DNA from: Paraburkholderia caffeinilytica
Lineage (GTDB): Bacteria; Pseudomonadota; Gammaproteobacteria; Burkholderiales; Burkholderiaceae
NCBI RefSeq assembly: GCF_003368325.1
Contig: NZ_CP031466.1
Location: 3,286,001 to 3,350,000, forward strand
Direction: 5' to 3'
Length of the DNA stretch: 64,000 nt
Within the stretch, counting starts at the first letter, position 1. Each line of letters opens with the position of its first letter. Both the position numbers and the translations under genes were made by a program. Shown piece after piece: positions 1 through 8,537 of the stretch. Under the pieces are notes generated by a model. The model had not been told where the DNA came from. It made no database searches and worked only from the letters and a program-made list of their open reading frames with translations.

Positions 1-885
1 CGCGTCCAGGCGGCCGTCCGGCAAACCGGGTATACGCCCGATCTCATCGCCGGTTCGCTGGCGTCGACTCGCAGCTATCTCATCGTCGCCTTGATTCCCG
101 CGATGGCCGGGAGCGTGTTTCAGGAAACCGTCGGCGCCCTGACGACCGAGCTTGCCGCGTCGGGCTACCAATTGCTGATCGGGCAAAGCGGATACGACGA
201 ATCGCGCGAGGACGCCCTGCTCGATGCGGTGATCGGCCGCCGGCCCGCCGGCATCGTACTGACCGGCGTCGTTCATTCCCAGAGCGCGAGGCAAAAGCTG
301 CGCGCGTGCGGCATTCCCGTTGTCGAAACCTGGGACCTGACACGCGAGCCCATCGACATGCTGGTCGGGTTTTCTCACGAGCACGTTGGGAAGGCCGCTG
401 CGGATTTTCTGAAGACGCGTGGCGTGCGGCGGCCCGCGGTCGTCACACCGAGCGACCGGCGCGCGCAGGCCCGCACCAAGGCGTTCCTCAAAGCGTTCGG
501 AAACGGCAAGACAATCTCCACCGTCCCCGTCGTGACGGTCGAGTCACCCGCGAATCTGGGTGACGGGCGACGGGCGCTGAAAGGCTTGCTCGACACACAC
601 GCCGATATCGACGCCGTTTTTTGCGGCGCGGATATTCTGGCGCTGGGCGTGTTGATGGAAGCGGAGTACCGGGATATCGCCGTGCCGGAGCAGTTGCGGG
701 TGATTGGCTACGGCGATCAGAATTTTGCGAAAGACACCACACCGCCGTTGTCGACCATGAGAGTCGACGGCACGAGAATCGGAACGCTTGCGGCGACCAT
801 GCTGGTCGACCGCATTGAAAACCGCGCTAGCGGCGAACAGATTGTCGATGTCGGGTTCAGTCTGATCGAGCGGGAAAGCACGTAG
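1..885 (+). CDS. LacI/GalR-family transcriptional regulator, 5'-truncated by window edge
   Basis: The reading frame is open from base 1, so the N-terminal helix-turn-helix lies outside the window. The visible part starts in the hinge region (GYTPDLIAGSLASTRS, typical of the LacI family just before the core) and continues through a complete sugar-binding-type core that ends in DVGFSLIEREST. The segments RPAGIVLTGV, VRVIGYGDQ-like and DTTPPLSTMRVDG are those of the GntR-like (gluconate-type) branch of LacI regulators. It should bind an operator as a dimer and respond to a small sugar or sugar acid; the ligand cannot be told. The downstream neighbour is convergent, with an iteron-like repeat cluster in the gap, so target genes probably lie upstream of the window. 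Confidence 0.85.
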   Translation, partial: RVQAAVRQTGYTPDLIAGSLASTRSYLIVALIPAMAGSVFQETVGALTTELAASGYQLLIGQSGYDESREDALLDAVIGRRPAGIVLTGVVHSQSARQKLRACGIPVVETWDLTREPIDMLVGFSHEHVGKAAADFLKTRGVRRPAVVTPSDRRAQARTKAFLKAFGNGKTISTVPVVTVESPANLGDGRRALKGLLDTHADIDAVFCGADILALGVLMEAEYRDIAVPEQLRVIGYGDQNFAKDTTPPLSTMRVDGTRIGTLAATMLVDRIENRASGEQIVDVGFSLIEREST

Positions 886-956
886 CGTCGTCGTGCTCTG
901 TTAGCTCTGTCGGCGCAACGGAATAATCCGCTGCGATTCCGCCGTTCGAACCGTCG

Positions 957-1082
957 GCGGCCGTGACGAAGACTCCCTGGAAATCCTCACCTTGTTTCAG
1001 GTGCGGACTCAATGCGGCGATTGCTCACCTCCTGGAATCGCTCACCTTTGGCGAACGCTCTCCTGGAACACCTCACCTCTCG
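957..1082. repeat. Iteron-like repeat cluster A (three units)
   Basis: Three full units of a motif whose reverse complement reads AAGGTGAG, about six bases, then CCAGGGAG or CCAGGAG occur at about 973-994, 1030-1051 and 1060-1080. The motif matches in length and layout the iterons of the replication origin at 16.4-17.9 kb, but lies on the other strand. The whole block is about 90 percent identical by eye to 6976-7101. It sits between two convergent genes. Two short ORFs through it look alike in the two copies only because the DNA is repeated. Confidence 0.75.
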
Positions 1083-1119
1083 ATGCGAATCAACATCGAC
1101 AGCGCGTCGTGGCCCGCGG

Positions 1120-2349
1120 TCAGATTCGAGACGCGCATTCCTCACGCAGGTGCTCAATGAACGCCTGCTGGACGGCGGTGCCGAGCCAGTCGGTACGCAA
1201 TGTATACCCGACGGCCCGGCTTGCCTCAGGGGTCTCCAGTTCCAACGCGACCATCTCGCTGCCCGGATAGGCCTCGCGAATCTGCGCACGCGACAGGAGC
1301 GTGATGCAATCGCTTTCTACCAGCATCGCTAACATCATCGCGAGCGAACTGGTCTCGACCACCAGCGGCGGCTTGACCGGCAGCCGCGCGAAGATCGCAT
1401 CGATCACCGAGCGTCGCGGCACGTTGCGCTGTGGCATGACCCAGTCGTAACCGGCGAGGTCGCGGGCCGCGACGGTTTTCTGCCCCGCCAGCCGATGCCC
1501 CTTGCGCACGGCAACCACGTAAGGGTCGGCGAACAGCTCCGTCTCCTGCACGGACCCCGTGAGGCGGGGCTCGCGCAGCCCGCCGACGATGATATCGATA
1601 GCGCCGACACGTAGTTCGCGCAAGAGATGCGCGTGGGAGCCTTCATCGACTGTCACGCGCGCAGCAGGATAGCGGCTGCGCAGTCGCTGAATAGCGCGCG
1701 CGACGAGGCGTGGCGGCAGCAACGGCAAGACGCCGATCGCCACTTTCCCTGTGAGCTGCCCGCGCGCGTAGGCCAGATCCTCACTCGCCTGTGCGATTTC
1801 GTAGAGCGCCAGACTCAGACAGCGCGCGAATTCGATGCCTGCGGGGTTGGCCGACACGCTGTGCACACGCCGGCGGTAAAGCGACACGCCGACATTCTGC
1901 TCGATCTGCCGCGCCGCCCGATGCACGGCCGGCTGCGAGATGCCCAGCAACTGCGCGGCCTCTGCCGCCGATCCCGCATTGGCAATCGCGATGTGGCAGC
2001 GCACCTGCGTGTCGGTGAGACGGCGGCAAATCTTACCCGCGCTCGCCGCCGCAGCCTGGCCAGTCAGGTTTGCAACGGCGCGCTCCATCTGATCGAGCAT
2101 GCGACGCACGCGCCGCTGCAGGATCACGCCCTCCTCCGTCAGTTCGCTGCCGCCAAAGCCGCGATCGAATAGCTGACCGCCAAAGCTCGCTTCCAGCTTG
2201 CTAACGGCGAGGCTCACCGCAGGTTGCGTGCGCCCCGCGCGGGCGGCCGCCTGTCCGATTCCACCTGCCTCGCATACCGCATCGAACAGGAAAAGCCGCC
2301 TTAATCGCGTCAGATCGTCATCCGATGGCGTGCGCTCGACGACACCCAT
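1120..2349 (-). CDS. LysR-family regulator with two tandem N-terminal winged-helix domains
   Basis: This 409-residue protein is about 100 residues longer than a usual LysR regulator (about 300). The extra length is a second DNA-binding domain. HTH 1 spans roughly residues 13-90 (AAARAGRTQPAVSLAVSKLE), HTH 2 roughly 108-195 (AAQLLGISQPAVHRAARQIE), and a LysR substrate-binding domain follows from about 200 (GKVAIGVLPLLPPRL) to the end. Start ATG at 2349. It is divergent from the hydrolase/decarboxylase/dctA/porin genes at 2.5-6.9 kb with a 143-bp gap, so it most likely controls them. LysR-type regulators usually bind a pathway intermediate as co-inducer; which one is unknown. Confidence 0.88.
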   Translation of the reverse strand: MGVVERTPSDDDLTRLRRLFLFDAVCEAGGIGQAAARAGRTQPAVSLAVSKLEASFGGQLFDRGFGGSELTEEGVILQRRVRRMLDQMERAVANLTGQAAAASAGKICRRLTDTQVRCHIAIANAGSAAEAAQLLGISQPAVHRAARQIEQNVGVSLYRRRVHSVSANPAGIEFARCLSLALYEIAQASEDLAYARGQLTGKVAIGVLPLLPPRLVARAIQRLRSRYPAARVTVDEGSHAHLLRELRVGAIDIIVGGLREPRLTGSVQETELFADPYVVAVRKGHRLAGQKTVAARDLAGYDWVMPQRNVPRRSVIDAIFARLPVKPPLVVETSSLAMMLAMLVESDCITLLSRAQIREAYPGSEMVALELETPEASRAVGYTLRTDWLGTAVQQAFIEHLREECASRI

Positions 2350-2492
2350 CGATTCTCCAGAATTGCTATGTGAAAACCCTTAGCTTAACCAGAATTTATG
2401 CCTTGCGGCTCACTTCATATTGGGGCCTTCGACTACATCCCACTTACAGTAATGTCCATCCGATCAAAAAGTTTCCAGTCAGGAGCACGTTC

Positions 2493-3344
2493 ATGTCTGT
2501 CGTCATCGACACGCACACTCACGCAATTTCCCCAGATAAACAACGCTATCCGCTCGCACCGGTCGGCGGTCACCAGTCGGAATGGTCGGCGAAGCGTCCC
2601 GTTAGTTTTGAAGGCCTGCTCGCCTTGATGGACGAAGCCGGCATCGGTCGTGCGGTGGTCGTTCAAGCTTCGACAGTGTACGGTAACGACAATAGTTATG
2701 TGGTCGACGCGGTGCGGAGCCATCCTGATCGCTTCGCAGGGGTATTCTCGATCGACGTGCTAGCGAGCGACGCGGTCACGCAGTTGCAGCGCTGGCTCGA
2801 CGCGGGACTCTCCGGGCTGCGCCTTTTCACGACCGGCAGCACGATGCCTGGCCAGGCGGGCTGGCTCGACGACGAGCGCTCGTTTCCGGTATGGGAATAC
2901 GCGCAGCGCCACGACGTCTCGATCTGCCTGCAGATGACCGCGCAAGGGATTCCCGCACTCCTGAACATGCTCGCACGCTTTCCGGACATCCGGGTGTTGC
3001 TCGATCACCTCGCACGCCCCGAACTCGCCGGCGGCCCGCCGTACGAAGCGGCCGCGCCGCTCTTCGGCCTCGCGTCGCATCAGGGTGTGTATCTGAAGCT
3101 CACGAACCGCACGATCGCCGAAGCCGCGCGTGGTGACTCGACGCCCGCCGCCTTCTTCCCCCGCGTGCTCGACGCATTTGGCGCGCATCGCATCGCGTGG
3201 GGTTCGAATTTCCCGGCTGCCGAAGGCGCGCTGCCGCAACTGCTCGCCGATGCCCGCGAGAGTCTGTCGATGCTGCCCGCCGACGCGCGCGCAGCAATCT
3301 TCGGCGGCACCGCGCGCACGATTTATCCAGCGCTCGCCGCTTGA
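2493..3344 (+). CDS. Amidohydrolase-family (TIM-barrel) metal-dependent hydrolase
   Basis: The protein has 283 residues with the start ATG at 2493, preceded by AGGAG at 2481; an upstream in-frame extension lacks a ribosome site and is not convincing. Family signs are the N-terminal IDTHTHA (HxH metal motif), LDHLARPEL, and IAWGSNFPAAEG near the C terminus, as in the amidohydrolase 2 group (COG3618), which includes 2-pyrone-4,6-dicarboxylate lactonase and sugar lactonases. The Asp of lactonase WGSDWP is Asn here, so lactonase activity is uncertain. It is first in an apparent operon with a 4,5-dihydroxyphthalate decarboxylase-like gene 35 bp downstream, suggesting hydrolysis of a lactone or ester in an aromatic-acid pathway (inference). 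Confidence 0.85.
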   Translation: MSVVIDTHTHAISPDKQRYPLAPVGGHQSEWSAKRPVSFEGLLALMDEAGIGRAVVVQASTVYGNDNSYVVDAVRSHPDRFAGVFSIDVLASDAVTQLQRWLDAGLSGLRLFTTGSTMPGQAGWLDDERSFPVWEYAQRHDVSICLQMTAQGIPALLNMLARFPDIRVLLDHLARPELAGGPPYEAAAPLFGLASHQGVYLKLTNRTIAEAARGDSTPAAFFPRVLDAFGAHRIAWGSNFPAAEGALPQLLADARESLSMLPADARAAIFGGTARTIYPALAA

Positions 3345-3379
3345 TACGTACGCCTCGAACGAAACAGGAAGACAAGACC

Positions 3380-4291
3380 GTGAGCATCTCTACACAACCG
3401 CTGCGCCTGAAGACTGCGTTGAAAACCTATCCGCACACGCAGGCGCTGAAAGCGGGCGAACTGACCGACCCCGCCGTCGAACTCGTGTTTGAGGACGTCG
3501 AACCGATTCACCGCGCGTTCGCACCGATGGCGCGCCGTCAGGCGTACGACGTCAGCGAAATGGCAATCGTCACGTATCTGCAGGCGAAGGCCTACGGCAA
3601 GCCGGTCGTGCTGCTGCCCACGGTCGTGGCAGCGCGCTTCCAGCAGGGCTGCATTATCTACAATGCGCAGCGTGGCAAACTCGATGCGGGCCGTCTCCCG
3701 GGAAAGAAAGTCGGCGTGCGCGCCTACTCGCAGACCACCGGCATGTGGGTGCGCGCCATTCTGAAGCAGACCTATGGCGTGCCGCTCGATCAGATCGAAT
3801 GGGTCACGATCGAAGGCGCGCATCTGGAGGAGTATCGCGATCCGCCTTTCGTGCACCGCGCCGAACCCGGCAAGCAACTGTTGCCGATGCTTCGCGCGGG
3901 CGAACTCGATGCCGCCATCCTCGGCAACGATCTACCCGACGAGCCGGGGCTCGAACCGCTGATCGACGACGCGGCCGCCGCCGACCGTGCGTGGTACGCC
4001 CTCCATCGATACGTTCCGATCAATCACGTCGTCGTGGTCACGAAGGCGCTGGCCGATACGCATCCGCAAGCCGTGCGTGCTGTGTATGACCTGCTGTGCC
4101 GCGGTAAGGCATCGGCCGCCGCGGGACACGCTGGCAAGCCGGACAAGCTGCTGTTCGGCTACGACGCGCTGCGCGGTCCGCTTGAGGAAACGCTTGCGTT
4201 CTGCGAGCAGCAGCAACTGCTGCCACGCAAGCTGAGTGTCGACGAAATCTTCGCCGACAGTCTTGGCATTCTGGGCGACGCCGCGCACTAA
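3380..4291 (+). CDS. 4,5-dihydroxyphthalate decarboxylase-like protein (Pht5 / periplasmic-binding fold)
   Basis: GTG start at 3380, with AGGAAG about 12 bases before; 303 residues. The opening LKTALKTYPHTQALKAGEL and the segments FEDVEPIHRAFAPMAR, FDVSEMA-like (YDVSEMAIVTYLQA) and GCIIYNAQRG are characteristic of the Pht5 family, annotated as 4,5-dihydroxyphthalate decarboxylases and built on the ABC-transporter binding-protein fold. No signal peptide is visible, so the protein is cytoplasmic, which argues against a transporter role. Its place between a lactonase-like hydrolase and a dicarboxylate symporter fits decarboxylation of an aromatic acid. The true substrate is not known for many family members. 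Confidence 0.8.
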   Translation: MSISTQPLRLKTALKTYPHTQALKAGELTDPAVELVFEDVEPIHRAFAPMARRQAYDVSEMAIVTYLQAKAYGKPVVLLPTVVAARFQQGCIIYNAQRGKLDAGRLPGKKVGVRAYSQTTGMWVRAILKQTYGVPLDQIEWVTIEGAHLEEYRDPPFVHRAEPGKQLLPMLRAGELDAAILGNDLPDEPGLEPLIDDAAAADRAWYALHRYVPINHVVVVTKALADTHPQAVRAVYDLLCRGKASAAAGHAGKPDKLLFGYDALRGPLEETLAFCEQQQLLPRKLSVDEIFADSLGILGDAAH

Positions 4292-4358
4292 CGTCGCGGC
4301 CGTTCATTTCCCCATTTTCGAGCGAACCCGAGTTCGCCGTCTTGACCAAGGAGACACC

Positions 4359-5717
4359 ATGAGCTTGCCCGGCAAGTCCGCCGCCACGAAACCCAGGGCG
4401 CGTCAGCCGTTCTACCGCGACCTGTCTTTTCAGGTGTTGGCCGGTATGGCACTGGGCGTCGCCACGGGTTACTTCTTCCCGAAGTTCGGCATCAATCTGC
4501 AGCCCGTCGGCGACGCCTTCATCCGCATCATCCAGATGCTGATTGGACCGATCATCTTCTGCACCGTGTGCAGCGGCATCGCGGGCGTCAACGACTTCAA
4601 GAAGGTTGGCCGCGTGGCGATCAAGGCGCTTTTCTATTTTGAAGTGGTGACCTCGCTCGCACTGGTGCTGGGCCTCGTCGTCATCAACCTGCTCAAGCCC
4701 GGTGTCGGCATGAACGTGGATATGCACAGCGTGCACTCCGCCACCGTCGACGTGTACATCGCGCAAGCCCATCACGTCGTCACGACGAGCGAATTCCTGC
4801 TGAATGTGATTCCGCACACGGCGATCAGCGCGTTCGCCGGCGGCGACGTGCTGCAGGTGCTGTTCTTCTCGGTGCTGTTTGCATTCGGCCTCGCCGCAAT
4901 CGGCGAGCGCGCACAGCCGGTGTTGAACCTGATCGATGCGACGTCGGGCTCGCTCTTCTGGATCATCGGCCTGACGATGAAAATCGCGCCTCTCGCCGCG
5001 TTCGGCGCGATCGCCTTCACGGTCAGCAAGTTCGGCTTCGGTACGCTGATCTCGCTCGGCAAACTCGTACTCGAGTTCTATCTGACCTGCGCGCTCTTCA
5101 TCATGCTGATTCTCTGGCCGATCGCGAAGGCCAACGGTTTCAGCCTGCTGCGCCTGATGCGCTATATCGGCGCGGAGTTGCTGCTCGTGATCGGCACGAG
5201 TTCGTCGGAGACCGTTTTCCCGCAACTGATCGACAAGCTCGAACGGCTCGGCTGCGAGAAATCGGTGGTGGGCCTGGTGCTGCCGACCGCGTACACGTTC
5301 AATCACGACGGCACGTGCCTGTACTTCGCCGCAGCCGCCGTGTTTCTCGCTCAGGCCACCAACACGCCGATGAACTGGCACGACCAGTTGGTGCTGCTGG
5401 CCGTGTTGCTGCTCACGTCGAAGGGCGCGGCAGGCGTGTCCGGCGCGGCGATCGCCGTGCTGGCAGCGACGCTCGCCGCATCGAACACGATTCCGGTCGA
5501 ATCGATCGCCCTGATTCTCGGCATTCACAAGGCGATGTCCAGCGCGTTCGTGTTCACCAACATTGTCGGCAATAGTGTGGCGACTATCGTGGTCGCGAAC
5601 TGGGAAAAGGCACTCGACCGCGTCGCGCTACGCCATGAACTGAAAACCGGCTTCAAGCCGGCCGACCCGCCGCCCGCCCGCCTCAACCAGGCGAGGAGCG
5701 GTCACGCAGGCAACTAG
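4359..5717 (+). CDS. dctA: C4-dicarboxylate / proton symporter, DctA type
   Basis: 452 residues from ATG 4359, with AAGGAG directly upstream. It belongs to the dicarboxylate/amino acid:cation symporter (SDF) family: multiple hydrophobic spans, the serine-rich hairpin GTSSSETVFPQL, the conserved NHDGTCLYFAAAAVFLAQATN-like stretch and SKGAAGVSGAA. Length matches DctA (about 430-450). The classic NLDGT is NHDGT here, a small change next to the substrate/cation site. It should import succinate, fumarate, malate or another (possibly aromatic) acid with protons. It follows the decarboxylase-like gene and precedes a porin, so the cluster can bring a substrate across both membranes. Confidence 0.88.
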   Translation: MSLPGKSAATKPRARQPFYRDLSFQVLAGMALGVATGYFFPKFGINLQPVGDAFIRIIQMLIGPIIFCTVCSGIAGVNDFKKVGRVAIKALFYFEVVTSLALVLGLVVINLLKPGVGMNVDMHSVHSATVDVYIAQAHHVVTTSEFLLNVIPHTAISAFAGGDVLQVLFFSVLFAFGLAAIGERAQPVLNLIDATSGSLFWIIGLTMKIAPLAAFGAIAFTVSKFGFGTLISLGKLVLEFYLTCALFIMLILWPIAKANGFSLLRLMRYIGAELLLVIGTSSSETVFPQLIDKLERLGCEKSVVGLVLPTAYTFNHDGTCLYFAAAAVFLAQATNTPMNWHDQLVLLAVLLLTSKGAAGVSGAAIAVLAATLAASNTIPVESIALILGIHKAMSSAFVFTNIVGNSVATIVVANWEKALDRVALRHELKTGFKPADPPPARLNQARSGHAGN

Positions 5718-5732
5718 CAACGCATGCCACAC

Positions 5733-5766
5733 GGCCGGCGGCGTGGATGAAAGTCTGCCGCCGGCC
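5733..5766 (+). terminator. GC-rich hairpin after dctA
   Basis: Perfect 10-bp stem GGCCGGCGGC / GCCGCCGGCC with a 14-base loop, 15 bp after the dctA stop. No T run follows, so it may be a weak terminator or an mRNA-end stabiliser rather than a classical intrinsic terminator. Confidence 0.45.
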
Positions 5767-5813
5767 CAGCCGGAAACCGACAAACGGAGTTGGAATTATC
5801 GAGTTTAATTAGT

Positions 5814-5828
5814 CATACGAATCGTATG
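5814..5828. promoter_or_regulatory. Perfect palindrome upstream of porin, candidate operator
   Basis: CATACGA-A-TCGTATG is a perfect 7+1+7 palindrome 60 bp before the porin start codon. It looks like a dimeric regulator site. The spacing is not the usual LysR T-N11-A, so the binding protein is unknown; the LacI-type or LysR-type regulators nearby are candidates. Confidence 0.45.
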
Positions 5829-5887
5829 GCAAAGCTATGCCATCGCCAGCCGTTTCACAAAATACGACATTAGATTGGAGACATGCT

Positions 5888-6928
5888 ATGAAAAAAAAGG
5901 TTTGGAGAACCATTGGTTTTGGACTGTCGGCCGCAGCCGGCACGCTGGGCGCAATGCCCGCCTATGCGCAGTCGAGCGTTCAGCTATACGGTACGGCAGA
6001 CGGCGGCGTCCGTTATCAAACGAATGCGGTAAAAGGCGGTGGCACGGTGGTGACGATGAATTCGAACGGTTACTACAGTTCGAACAAACTCGGCTTCCTT
6101 GGGAAGGAAGACCTGGGTGGCGGCTGGAACGCGCACTTCCAGTTGGAGAGCGGCTTCAACCTCGGCAACGGGCAGTTCGACAATACCACTGGCGTTGAAT
6201 TCAACCGGCAGGCTTTCGTCGGCATCGGAAATGAAAAGTATGGATCGCTCGACCTTGGCCGCCAGTACACGATCTCGCACGACATCATCAGCATCTACGA
6301 CCCGTTCGGCTTCCACTTCACGCCGATCCTTCCGTTGACCGTTGCCTCAGACGGCACGCGCAACAACAACGACGTCAAGTACAAGAACGTTTTCGGTCCG
6401 TTGCTGTTCGAAGTGGACAATTCGTTCGGCGGCGTCGCCGGCGATTTCAGCAGCGGAGCAACGCGCTCAGTCGGCGTGAGTTATAGCGCGGGTCCGGTTA
6501 GCGTCGGTGGCGTGTATGGGCATCGCAACATACTGACCGGCACGGCCTACATCGGCGACAGTTATTACATGGCCGGCGCCGCCTACAAGATCGGTCCGGT
6601 ACGACTGTCGGGCGGTTTCATGTCCGAGGATCTGCAGAATCCGGCCGCACCGCACCAGGTGACAAACAACGCCTTTGGCGGTCTTTCGTGGACCATCACG
6701 CCGGACGTGATTTTCGACGGCGGCTATTACCAGACCACCGTGTCGAACGACAAGGCCAGCCGCCGCGGCCTCTCGGTGATTTCGCTCGCGTATCTGCTGT
6801 CCAAGCGCACCACGCTCTACGGCGAAGTCGACTACACGTCGTACAAGCACGCGGTGGTCAGTACGCTCAACCCGGCCGGGGCGTCCAGTCAGACAGCGGT
6901 CACCGTCGGCATCGACGTCCTGTTCTAG
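5888..6928 (+). CDS. Outer-membrane porin (OmpC-like, Burkholderia type)
   Basis: 346 residues from ATG 5888, with TTGGAG upstream. A signal peptide ends near AYAQSS, followed by the family-typical SSVQLYGTADGGVRY start. Internal signs are NKLGFLGKEDLGGGWNAHFQLESGF, EFNRQAFVGIGNEKYGSLDLGRQ (porin loop region) and the terminal aromatic VTVGIDVLF, the beta-barrel assembly signal. It forms a trimeric 16-stranded barrel for small solutes. It follows dctA by 170 bp with its own palindromic upstream site, so it probably serves uptake of the same substrate. Confidence 0.92.
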   Translation: MKKKVWRTIGFGLSAAAGTLGAMPAYAQSSVQLYGTADGGVRYQTNAVKGGGTVVTMNSNGYYSSNKLGFLGKEDLGGGWNAHFQLESGFNLGNGQFDNTTGVEFNRQAFVGIGNEKYGSLDLGRQYTISHDIISIYDPFGFHFTPILPLTVASDGTRNNNDVKYKNVFGPLLFEVDNSFGGVAGDFSSGATRSVGVSYSAGPVSVGGVYGHRNILTGTAYIGDSYYMAGAAYKIGPVRLSGGFMSEDLQNPAAPHQVTNNAFGGLSWTITPDVIFDGGYYQTTVSNDKASRRGLSVISLAYLLSKRTTLYGEVDYTSYKHAVVSTLNPAGASSQTAVTVGIDVLF

Positions 6929-6975
6929 TGACGCCGATCGAACAATCCTCGCCGACCCAGCTCTTCGAAGCGTCT

Positions 6976-7271
6976 GCGGCCATGACGAAGACTCCCTGGA
7001 AATCCTCACCTTATTTCAGGTGCGTGCTCGACGCGGCAATTGCTCACCTCCTGGAATCGCTCACCTTTGGCGAGCGATCTCCTGGAATTCCTCACCTTTG
7101 GCATATCTTTGCTTGCTTCCACGATGCAGTTCGATTCCTGGTATGACTCACCTCTTGCTGATAAGGTGACATCTCCTCGAACGGCTCACCTTTCGTCGAG
7201 GTGGTTGCGTCTCCTGGAATTCCTCACCTTTGGCCGTGGTGACGTCATTTCCTGGTGTTCCTCACCTTTGA
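6976..7271. repeat. Iteron-like repeat cluster B (about seven units)
   Basis: Copies lie at about 6991-7012, 7049-7070, 7079-7101, 7135-7155, 7171-7195, 7210-7232 and 7246-7271. On the minus strand each reads (A)AAGGTGAG, a six-base variable middle, then CCAGGAG or a close variant. The first 126 bp repeat cluster A at 957-1082. The block fills the gap between the convergent porin and outer-membrane protein genes, and its units share the GGTGAG...GGGAG layout of the origin iterons. Confidence 0.75.
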
Positions 7272-7304
7272 TCACGATGACGCCATGTATTCGCCAGAAT
7301 CCGT

Positions 7305-7823
7305 CTAGAACTTCACCTTCACCTGAAACCCGATCGTGAACGGAAGATTGTCCGAGGGGATCGGCGGAATCACAATGAAGTTAGCCCCGACGCGCTTGTA
7401 GTCGACCATCACGATCGGTGCGACCACCGGTCCGATCGTATGGTTGCGGCCCAGGCCCCAGTTGCCATAGTTATAGCCCGAGATGATTCCGCCGATCGCC
7501 GCAATCCGCACGATGCCCCAGTGCGCGAACTCGGGCGCCCAGACGCCACCGCCATAGTAAGAAGGGCGCCGCAGCGAATTGCGAAAGCCTCCGGCCGTCA
7601 CCGCCCATTGATTGTTGATCCAGCATTCCACGCCGAGGCCTGGATTGAATTGCTCGAAATGGGTGTTCGGGTCGGGATTGATGTGATACGAGCCGAGCAT
7701 TGCGTCGATCCATACGCCGCCATCGCACCAATTACCCGCATGCGCACCGGACGCCGCGGCCAGGCTCGCGACAAGCGCCGCGGCCGCGTGCCGAATCTGC
7801 TTTTTTGTCTGACGAAAATGCAT
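7305..7823 (-). CDS. Small outer-membrane beta-barrel-like secreted protein, unknown function
   Basis: 172 residues with a clear signal peptide (AALVASLAAASGAHA, cleavage before GNWCDGG). The mature part is rich in aromatic residues and glycine, with alternating strands (SYHINPDP, FNPGLGVECWINNQWAVTAGGF, GFQVKVKF) and ends in Phe, as outer-membrane barrels do. Similar small proteins occur in Burkholderia and in phage genomes, but I do not recognise a characterised family; a PagL-like or eight-stranded barrel is possible. It stands alone, convergent to the porin. Confidence 0.7.
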   Translation of the reverse strand: MHFRQTKKQIRHAAAALVASLAAASGAHAGNWCDGGVWIDAMLGSYHINPDPNTHFEQFNPGLGVECWINNQWAVTAGGFRNSLRRPSYYGGGVWAPEFAHWGIVRIAAIGGIISGYNYGNWGLGRNHTIGPVVAPIVMVDYKRVGANFIVIPPIPSDNLPFTIGFQVKVKF

Positions 7824-8044
7824 GTATTCTCCGCCACCGATCGAGCGCCGGTGTCATCTATGTTCTAGGCATTCTTACTTGTGGTCCGTCGCGCACTGTA
7901 CCTCAACCCGCACTGGCGATGTGGAGGGCACGCTCGGACGCGCGGGCACAGGACGTGCCCCGCAGCGCCGACGCAACGATAACGGAGAACCGATGGCAGA
8001 GCGGTGAACACCAGGCAGGTGTCCACCTTCAATCTCCAGGAGGC

Positions 8045-8524
8045 CTAGAGGCCGAGGTCGGACAGGCCTGGATGGTCGTCGGGACGGCGGCCCAGCGGCC
8101 AATGATAGAGACGATCGGCCTCGCGGATCGGCAGGTCGTTGATGCTGGCATGACGGCGCGCCATCAGCCCATGCTCATCGAACTCCCAATTCTCGTTGCC
8201 GTATGAACGAAACCAGTTGTTCGAGTCGTCGTGCCATTCGTAGGCAAAGCGCACGGCGATGCGGTTATCCGTGAATGCCCATAATTCCTTGATCAGGCGG
8301 TAGTCGAGTTCCTTTGCCCATTTGCGGCGCAACAGGCCGACGATCTCCGCGCGGCCATGCGTGAACTCGGCGCGGTTGCGCCACACGCTATCCGGTGTGT
8401 ACGCGAGCGACACGCGCTCGGGATCGCGGGTATTCCAGCCGTCTTCCGCGGCGCGCACTTTCTGGATCGCGGTCTCGCGTGTGAACGGCGGTAGTGGAGG
8501 GCGGGTTTCAATCGGCTCGGCCAT
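8045..8524 (-). CDS. NTF2-like protein of the DUF1348 family
   Basis: 159 residues. The sequence follows the DUF1348 pattern closely: [87 protein letters not shown] and [11 protein letters not shown]. The fold is the SnoaL/NTF2 cone used for isomerases, hydratases and unknown enzymes, and no substrate is assigned. Start ATG at 8524 lies 13 bp after the stop of the upstream TetR gene on the same strand, so the two are probably cotranscribed and the regulator may control this enzyme. Confidence 0.85.
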   Translation of the reverse strand: MAEPIETRPPLPPFTRETAIQKVRAAEDGWNTRDPERVSLAYTPDSVWRNRAEFTHGRAEIVGLLRRKWAKELDYRLIKELWAFTDNRIAVRFAYEWHDDSNNWFRSYGNENWEFDEHGLMARRHASINDLPIREADRLYHWPLGRRPDDHPGLSDLGL

Positions 8525-8537
8525 AGTGTTTCCTCAG

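Noticed and set aside
963..1160. Short ORF beginning MTKTPWKSSP with a twin at about 6982
   Set aside because: Similar peptides arise because the iteron-bearing DNA is repeated; no ribosome site and the frames end differently.
4038..5528. Long minus-strand ORF opposite dctA
   Set aside because: Antisense shadow of a real, motif-bearing gene; composition rich in Arg/His/Gln, no ribosome site.
957..7271. Clusters A and B considered as insertion-sequence ends
   Set aside because: No transposase remnant, no terminal inverted repeats or target duplications seen, and cluster C links them in sequence to the origin iterons; the idea is not fully excluded without a genome search.
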